Below, piece by piece: positions 59,206 to 64,000 of a stretch of 64,000 bases of DNA. Source of the DNA: Acidobacteriota bacterium (GTDB lineage Bacteria > Acidobacteriota > Vicinamibacteria > Vicinamibacterales > UBA2999); assembly GCA_020851565.1 (NCBI GenBank), contig JADZCN010000135.1, forward strand, positions 61,591-125,590, written 5' to 3'. The position numbers were made by a program, and so were the translations under genes. The notes under the pieces are model-generated. The model was not told the DNA's origin. It did no database searches and worked only from the letters and a program-made list of their open reading frames with translations. How positions within the stretch are numbered: the first letter of the stretch is position 1; each line of letters begins with the position of its first letter.

Positions 59206-59652
59206 ATGCTGCTCACATCCCTGCTCGCGCTCGCGGTCGCCCAGGCGGCAGGCTCGCCAGCCCCGACTCCGCCTCCGCGTCCGGACTGCAGCGCCGTGGA
59301 GCATCGCCAGTTCGACTTCTGGGTCGGTGACTGGGACGTGGTTCCGAACGGCGCGCCGCCGAAACCGGGGCAGAGGCCCGCGCGCAATACCGTCACGAAG
59401 ATCGAGAACGGCTGCGTGCTGCTGGAGCAGTGGAACGCGGTCACGAACACCGGGCAGAGCTTCAACATCTACGATCGATCGCGTGGCCAGTGGCACCAGA
59501 CGTGGGTGGACAATGCGGCGGTGCGCCTGACGTTCTTCGACCTGGGTGACGGCCGCGTGCGCCAGTTCTCGGAGCGGCTGAACGCAGACGGCACCTGGAG
59601 CGTGAACTACGATTTGCTCTACACGCCTCACATCATGCCGAAGCGCCGGTAG
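59206..59652 (+). CDS. Secreted DUF1579-like protein
   Basis: Secreted protein of 148 residues. The signal peptide ends AVAQAAGSP. The mature part shows FDFWVGDWDVVPNG, ENGCVLLEQWNAV, NIYDRSRGQWHQTWVDNAAV and DGTWSVNYDLLY, a repeated-strand pattern typical of DUF1579/heme-binding-barrel-like exported proteins. Function is unknown. The end is odd: the last residues (TPHIMPKRR) are antisense to the last codons of the dehydrogenase gene, so the final strand may have been lost or replaced by read-through into that gene. Confidence 0.65.
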   Translation: MLLTSLLALAVAQAAGSPAPTPPPRPDCSAVEHRQFDFWVGDWDVVPNGAPPKPGQRPARNTVTKIENGCVLLEQWNAVTNTGQSFNIYDRSRGQWHQTWVDNAAVRLTFFDLGDGRVRQFSERLNADGTWSVNYDLLYTPHIMPKRR

Positions 59653-60740
59653 CCCATCGCCTCGGTGACACGCGCGGTCGCCAGCGCCACGGCCGCGTCC
59701 CTCGGGAGCTGGCGTGCCCGCGCCGCCTCCTTGAGCACGGCCTCCGTGTTGGACCGGATCTTCTCCTCGATGGCTGCGAAGGCCTGCGACTGAGTGGCGC
59801 CGCGGTACTCCATGGCCGCGCAAATCACGCCGCCTGCGTTGGCAATGAAGTCAGGAACGACGAGCACGCCGCGCTCGTGCAGCATGCGCTCGGCGCCGGG
59901 CGTGAACGGGATGTTCGCGCCCTGCAGCACGAGCTTCGTCCTGAGGAGGTGCACGTTCTCTTCGCGCACCACGTCGGGACGTGCCGCCGGAATCCAGATG
60001 TCGCAATCGACGCGGAGGATGGACTCGCGGTCCTGCTTCTGGCCACTCGGATAGTCGGTGACGGCGCCGCCGCCCTTCTTGATTGCCATCAGCCGCGCCA
60101 CGTCGATGCCATCCGGGAGGTGCAGCGTGCCGCGCGTATCGGATGCGGCCACGAGCCGGGCGCCCGTCTCGGCGAGGAACCGGGCGGCGTGCCTGCCCAC
60201 GGCGCCGAAGCCCTGGATGGCCACCCGCGCGCCATGAAGTGACAGGCCGGCATGGGCCGCCGCCACCTCCGCCGCGTGGTGCACGCCCCAGCCGGTGGCG
60301 CCGATCTCGTCGAGCGGGATACCGCCGATGGCCGCGGGCAGGCCGACGGAGCGGCCGATCTCGTCCTTGATCCACGCCATGCAGGACTCGTCCGTGCCCA
60401 TGTCGGGGCCGAAGATGTAGTCCTGTTCGTTCCTGAGCGCATGGGCGAAGCTGCGGAGGAGCCGCTCCTTGTCGGCCCGCGCCATGCGTGGGTCGCCCCA
60501 CAGCACCGACTTGGCGCCGCCGTGCGCCAGGCCGGCCGCGGAGTTCTTGAGCGTCATCGCGCGGGCCAGCCGCGCACACTCCTCGAGGCTGACGTCGGGC
60601 GCCATACGGAGGCCCCCGATCGCTGGCCCCCGAGCCACGTTGTCGATGACGAGTACGCCCTTCAGCCCCTGCGACGGGTCCGAGACGTGCACGATCCGGG
60701 TCGGGCCGAGCCGGTCGCCCATGTCGAAGATGTCCACCAT
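59628..60740 (-). CDS. Glu/Leu/Phe/Val dehydrogenase
   Basis: NAD(P)-dependent amino acid dehydrogenase of about 370 residues. Substrate-domain motifs AMTLKNSAAGLAHGGAKSVL (catalytic Lys) and PDMGTDESCMAWIKDE are followed by the Rossmann motif IQGFGAVGRHAARFL and GANIPFTPGAERML, FIANAGGVICAAMEY. It deaminates or aminates an amino acid; the length and sequence do not separate leucine from glutamate use. Several starts are possible (60740, 60749, 60752); a GTG at 60785 would lie inside the 28-bp repeat arm and is less likely. It stands divergent from the three-domain aminotransferase gene. Confidence 0.85.
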   Translation of the reverse strand: MVDIFDMGDRLGPTRIVHVSDPSQGLKGVLVIDNVARGPAIGGLRMAPDVSLEECARLARAMTLKNSAAGLAHGGAKSVLWGDPRMARADKERLLRSFAHALRNEQDYIFGPDMGTDESCMAWIKDEIGRSVGLPAAIGGIPLDEIGATGWGVHHAAEVAAAHAGLSLHGARVAIQGFGAVGRHAARFLAETGARLVAASDTRGTLHLPDGIDVARLMAIKKGGGAVTDYPSGQKQDRESILRVDCDIWIPAARPDVVREENVHLLRTKLVLQGANIPFTPGAERMLHERGVLVVPDFIANAGGVICAAMEYRGATQSQAFAAIEEKIRSNTEAVLKEAARARQLPRDAAVALATARVTEAMGYRRFGMM

Positions 60741-60770
60741 GCCGCGCATCATCGCACGCGCGACCGGTGG

Positions 60771-60798
60771 CTTTACAATTGTCACAGGGACTGTCCCC
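60771..60798 (-). repeat. 28-bp repeat, right arm
   Basis: Exact reverse complement of 56843-56870. It lies just upstream of the dehydrogenase start, inside the possible promoter region, and 31 bases before the ATG at 60830. Confidence 0.9.
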
Positions 60799-60829
60799 GT
60801 AAACCCCCGTCAGCTGCACGCCTTCCCCG

Positions 60830-63800
60830 ATGACAATTCTCGCCCACGCGCCGAGGCTCAGCCTGCAGGACGCCGAACGGCTGGCGCGCGACGTCTACGG
60901 GATGAACACCCGTGCGGCGGCCCTGCCCAGCGAGCGCGACCAGAACTTTCTTCTCCTCCGCCCCAATGGCCGCCGCTACGTGCTGAAGATCGCCAACGCC
61001 GCAGAGACGCTGCAGATGCTGGACGCGGAGAACCAGGTGATGCGGCGGCTGGCGCCGACCGGCCTGGTCCCCCTGCTGGTGCCGACCCGTGACGGCACCG
61101 ACATCGGCCGCTATCAGTCCCACTTCGTGCGCCTCGTCTCGTGCCTGAAGGGCGCTCCGCTCGGAAACACGCCACGACACAGCGACGCGCTCCTGAGCGA
61201 TCTGGGCCGCGCGGTCGCGGTGATGGACAAGGCCCTGGCCGGCTTCGAGCACCCTGCCCTTCAGCGCGCGTTCCACTGGGACCTGGCCACGGCGCCCGCC
61301 GCCATCGAAGCGCGCCTGCCCCTGGTCGGCGACGAGGGGCTCCGCGGCCTCATCGAGCGGGTGCTGGCCGTACATCAGGAGACGGTCGCGCCCCACCTGT
61401 CGTCGTTCCGCCAGCGCGCCATCCACGGCGACGTCAACGACTTCAACGTGCTGGTCGATGCGCGCACCCAGCGTGTCACCGGCATCGTGGACTTCGGTGA
61501 CATGGTGGTCAGCCAGCTCGTGAACGACGTCGCGATTGCGATGGCGTACGCCGCGCTCGGAAAGCCCGACCCACTGGCCGCGGCCGCGCAGGTGGCCGCC
61601 GGCTACCACGCCGAGCACCCGCTGACGGAGGACGAGATCGCCGCGCTCTTCGGGCTGATGCTGACCCGACTGGCGCTGAGCGCATGCGTCGCCGCCGCCC
61701 AGCAGGCCGAGCGCCCCGACCAGGAGTACCTCGGCATCAGCCAGGGCCCCATCCGCCAGGCGCTGCCCGCCCTGCTCTCGGTGCGTCCCCGGCTCGCTCA
61801 CTACCGCCTGCGCGACGCGTGCGGCCTGGCGCCCGTCCCTCAGGCGCCTCGCATTGTCGAATGGCTCCGCGCCAACGGCCCCGGGGCCGCGCCCCTCACG
61901 GGCCACGACCTCCGGACGACGCCTGTGCTCGGGCTCGACTTCAGCGCGGGCAGCACGCTGGTGGCCAGCAACCCCGCGGAGAACGCGCCCGAGCCCCTCT
62001 CGCGGCGCGTGTTCGCCGCCATCCGCGAGGCCGGTGCCGCGCTGGGCGCGGGCGGGTACGACGAAGCCCGCGTCATCTACGCCGCGGATGCCTTCACGGG
62101 CGGGACCGTCACCGACGAACGGCGCACCGTGCACATCGGGATCGACCTGACGCTGCCGCCGGGGTCCGCGCTCTACGCGCCCTTCGACGGCGTGGTCCAC
62201 GGATTCGAGGACGCCACGGCCCATCTCGATTACGGCCCGGTGATCGTCCTGCGCCACGACATCCCAGCCAGCGAGCCGCTGGCGTTTTACACGCTCTACG
62301 GACACCTCGATCGCGCGAGCCTCGAAGGGCTGCACGTCGGAAAGGCCGTCAAGGCCGGCGAGCGCTTCGCCGCCGTCGGCGCGCCGCCGGAGAACGGCGA
62401 CTGGTGGCCGCACGTGCACGTGCAGGTCATCACGGACATGCTCGACGTGCCCTGCAATTTCAACGGCGTGGCGCCGGCCAGCCAGCGGCGGACCTGGCTC
62501 GCGCTCTGCCCCGATCCCAACCTGATGCTCGGCATCCCGCCGGAGCGGTTCGCCCGGCATGCGAGCACCGGGACGCTGCTGGAACGCCGCCGACAGCGGT
62601 TCGGGGGCAACGTGCGCCTGTCGTACGGCCGCCATCCGCTGCAGATCGTCCGCGGCTGGATGCAGTACCTGTTCGACGAGACCGGCCGCACCTACATCGA
62701 CGCCTACAACAACGTGCCGCACGTGGGCCATGCGCACCCGCGCGTCACCGCCGCCGTCGCGTCACAGCTGGCGACGCTCAACACGAACACGCGCTACCTG
62801 CACGAAACCGCGGTGCAGTACGCGGAGGAACTGGCCGCGACGTTCCCGGCGCCGCTCGAGGTCTGCTACTTCACCGCGTCGGGCAGCGAAGCCAACGAGT
62901 TGGCGCTGCGCCTTGCACGCGCCCACACGGGCCAGCGGGACCTGGTGGTCATGGACGCCGCGTATCACGGCCACACGACCACCCTCATCGACATCAGCCC
63001 GTACAAGCACGCGGGGCCGGGGGGCACGGGCGCGCCGGACTGGGTGCACGTCTCGCCCATCCCGGACATCTACCGCGGCGCGCACAAGGCCAGCGACGTC
63101 GACGCGGGCAAGAAGTACGCGCGCGAGGTCGGCGCCATCGTCGAGACCATCCGGGCGCGCGGGCGGGGTGTGTGCGGCTACATCGCGGAAACGTGTCCCA
63201 GCGTCGGCGGCCAGATCATCATGCCGCCCGGCTTCCTGCCCGAGGTCTACCGCCTGGTCCGCGCGGCGGGCGGAGTGTGCATCGCCGACGAGGTGCAGAC
63301 AGGCTTCGGCCGGCTGGGGACGCACTTCTGGGCGTTCGAAGCCCACGGCGTCGTGCCCGACATCGTCGTGCTGGGAAAGCCTATCGCCAACGGCTACCCG
63401 ATGGGCGCCGTGGTCACCACGCGCGCCATCGCGGAGAGCTTCGACAACGGGATGGAGTTCTTCAGCACTTTCGGCGGGAGCACCGCCGCGTGCGCGGCCG
63501 GCCTGGCGACGCTCCGCGCGACGAGGGAAGAGGGGCTGCAGGCGCACGCGTTCCACGTGGGTCGGCACCTGCTGGCGCGCGGCCGCGATCTGCAGCTACG
63601 CCACGAGATCATCGGAGACGTCCGCGGCTCAGGCCTGTTCCTGGGCGTGGAACTCGTGCGGAATCGCGAGACACTCGCGCCCGCGACCGAGGAAGCCGCG
63701 GCGGTGGTCGGCCGCATGCGCGAGCTTGGCGTGCTGGTCGGGACCGACGGCCCGTTCCACAACGTGATCAAGATCCGCGGCCCGATGCCGCTCACCGCGA

Positions 63801-63853
63801 CGGACGCGGATCTCATTGCCGACGCGCTCGCCCGGGCGGTACGGGAGCTGTAG
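60830..63853 (+). CDS. Three-domain kinase, M23 peptidase-fold and class III aminotransferase
   Basis: Fused protein of 1007 residues. Residues 1 to about 330 are an aminoglycoside-phosphotransferase-type kinase (HGDVNDFNVLVD near 200, VDFGDM). Residues about 410-570 are an M23/LytM fold with intact zinc motifs (HIGIDLTLPPG near 435, WPHVHVQVI near 528). Residues about 590-1005 are a class III PLP enzyme (YFTASGSEANELALRLARAH, YHGHTTTLIDI, ADEVQTGFGRLGTHF, Lys in VLGKPIANGYPMG near 849). The outer domains pair like human hydroxylysine kinase and phosphohydroxylysine phospho-lyase, so phosphorylation then ammonia/phosphate elimination of an amino alcohol is likely. The role of the M23 fold in a protein without signal peptide is unclear. 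Confidence 0.85.
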   Translation: MTILAHAPRLSLQDAERLARDVYGMNTRAAALPSERDQNFLLLRPNGRRYVLKIANAAETLQMLDAENQVMRRLAPTGLVPLLVPTRDGTDIGRYQSHFVRLVSCLKGAPLGNTPRHSDALLSDLGRAVAVMDKALAGFEHPALQRAFHWDLATAPAAIEARLPLVGDEGLRGLIERVLAVHQETVAPHLSSFRQRAIHGDVNDFNVLVDARTQRVTGIVDFGDMVVSQLVNDVAIAMAYAALGKPDPLAAAAQVAAGYHAEHPLTEDEIAALFGLMLTRLALSACVAAAQQAERPDQEYLGISQGPIRQALPALLSVRPRLAHYRLRDACGLAPVPQAPRIVEWLRANGPGAAPLTGHDLRTTPVLGLDFSAGSTLVASNPAENAPEPLSRRVFAAIREAGAALGAGGYDEARVIYAADAFTGGTVTDERRTVHIGIDLTLPPGSALYAPFDGVVHGFEDATAHLDYGPVIVLRHDIPASEPLAFYTLYGHLDRASLEGLHVGKAVKAGERFAAVGAPPENGDWWPHVHVQVITDMLDVPCNFNGVAPASQRRTWLALCPDPNLMLGIPPERFARHASTGTLLERRRQRFGGNVRLSYGRHPLQIVRGWMQYLFDETGRTYIDAYNNVPHVGHAHPRVTAAVASQLATLNTNTRYLHETAVQYAEELAATFPAPLEVCYFTASGSEANELALRLARAHTGQRDLVVMDAAYHGHTTTLIDISPYKHAGPGGTGAPDWVHVSPIPDIYRGAHKASDVDAGKKYAREVGAIVETIRARGRGVCGYIAETCPSVGGQIIMPPGFLPEVYRLVRAAGGVCIADEVQTGFGRLGTHFWAFEAHGVVPDIVVLGKPIANGYPMGAVVTTRAIAESFDNGMEFFSTFGGSTAACAAGLATLRATREEGLQAHAFHVGRHLLARGRDLQLRHEIIGDVRGSGLFLGVELVRNRETLAPATEEAAAVVGRMRELGVLVGTDGPFHNVIKIRGPMPLTATDADLIADALARAVREL

Positions 63854-63860
63854 CCGCCCC

Positions 63861-64000
63861 GCACCCGCCCGCACCTGTTCGCACCCGCCCGCACCTGTCC
63901 GCACCCGCCCGCACCTGTCCGCACCCGCCCGCACCTGTCCGCACCCGCCCGCACCTGTCCGCACCCGCCCGCACCTGTCCGCACCCGCCCGCACCTGTCC
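63861..64000. repeat. GCACC decamer tandem repeat at window end
   Basis: Seven near-identical 20-bp units (GCACCCGCCCGCACCTGTCC) from just after the aminotransferase stop to the end of the window, and probably beyond. Each unit is two GCACC decamers, as in 23305-23430. Confidence 0.92.

Noticed and set aside
60741..60785. GTG start at 60785 for the amino acid dehydrogenase
   Set aside because: It lies within the repeat arm and would add residues (MTIVKPPVARAM) not expected for the family; internal ATGs fit better.
1..64000. tRNA, rRNA, insertion-sequence transposase or prophage genes
   Set aside because: None recognised in the intergenic gaps or frames; the mobile-looking features are limited to small repeats.

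Overview
The window reads as a chromosomal segment of a G+C-rich member of the Acidobacteriota, most likely a Vicinamibacteria-type lineage. The markers are a large MacB/FtsX permease of the acidobacterial duplicated orphan permease (ADOP) type at 28908-31313, an Oar-like TonB-dependent receptor with an N-terminal carboxypeptidase-regulatory domain at 43246-45987, many secreted beta-propeller proteins, and secreted peptidases and amidohydrolases. The assignment rests on protein families only. I see no rRNA, tRNA, CRISPR array, phage genes or transposase gene. Coding density is high, and genes lie on both strands in short operons.

Layout. 1-9224 (minus strand): the end-less half of an ABC exporter with a degenerate nucleotide site, a tricorn-like protease, an OB-fold lipoprotein, a PD40/BACON/FnIII secreted protein and a sulfotransferase. 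9256-10099: a vapBC toxin-antitoxin operon with a decayed second vapC fragment. 10189-17431 (plus): two tandem alkaline-phosphatase-superfamily enzymes, a 63-residue ribbon-helix-helix-like protein, a PQQ-type quinoprotein and an EMC3/TMCO1-like membrane protein. 17436-31313: amidohydrolases, a CocE-type hydrolase, two GNATs, a GABA-type aminotransferase, a class C beta-lactamase-like hydrolase, a succinate-semialdehyde-type dehydrogenase and the ADOP permease. 31178-39682: an XRE-cupin regulator divergent from a B3/B4-domain protein and DMT exporter, a DinB-like protein, an aminotransferase/M28 peptidase pair, a YncE-like propeller and a PPM phosphatase. 39722-48000: a Tat-type FAD oxidoreductase, an APC permease, the TonB receptor and a TMTC-like TPR protein. 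48204-56786: two sulfatase-fold/TPR proteins, then a sulfur block (TauE/SafE exporter, CysNC, CysD and, divergent, an ATC-hydrolase-like protein). 56947-63853: a small-gene cluster flanked by a perfect 28-bp inverted repeat, then a three-domain kinase-M23-aminotransferase protein.

How genes may work together (inference). CysD and CysNC make APS and PAPS, which the sulfotransferase at 8619-9224 could use; the exporter and ATC hydrolase fit a sulfur/cysteine theme. The GABA-type aminotransferase and the aldehyde dehydrogenase could form a GABA shunt. The two sulfatase-fold proteins and the 63-residue protein share a short LGY(I/V) motif, which hints at a common partner for phosphatase-superfamily enzymes.

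Two window-wide patterns stand out. First, about a dozen genes have a TANNNT-like -10 box only 6-8 nt before the start codon and no clear Shine-Dalgarno, which suggests widespread leaderless transcription. Second, most longer intergenic gaps, and two coding regions, carry short-unit repeats of a few recurring families (GGGGACAGTCCC palindromes, GCACC decamers, CGCAGAT, CACGAAG plus CCCAAGACC, CCAATCAC).
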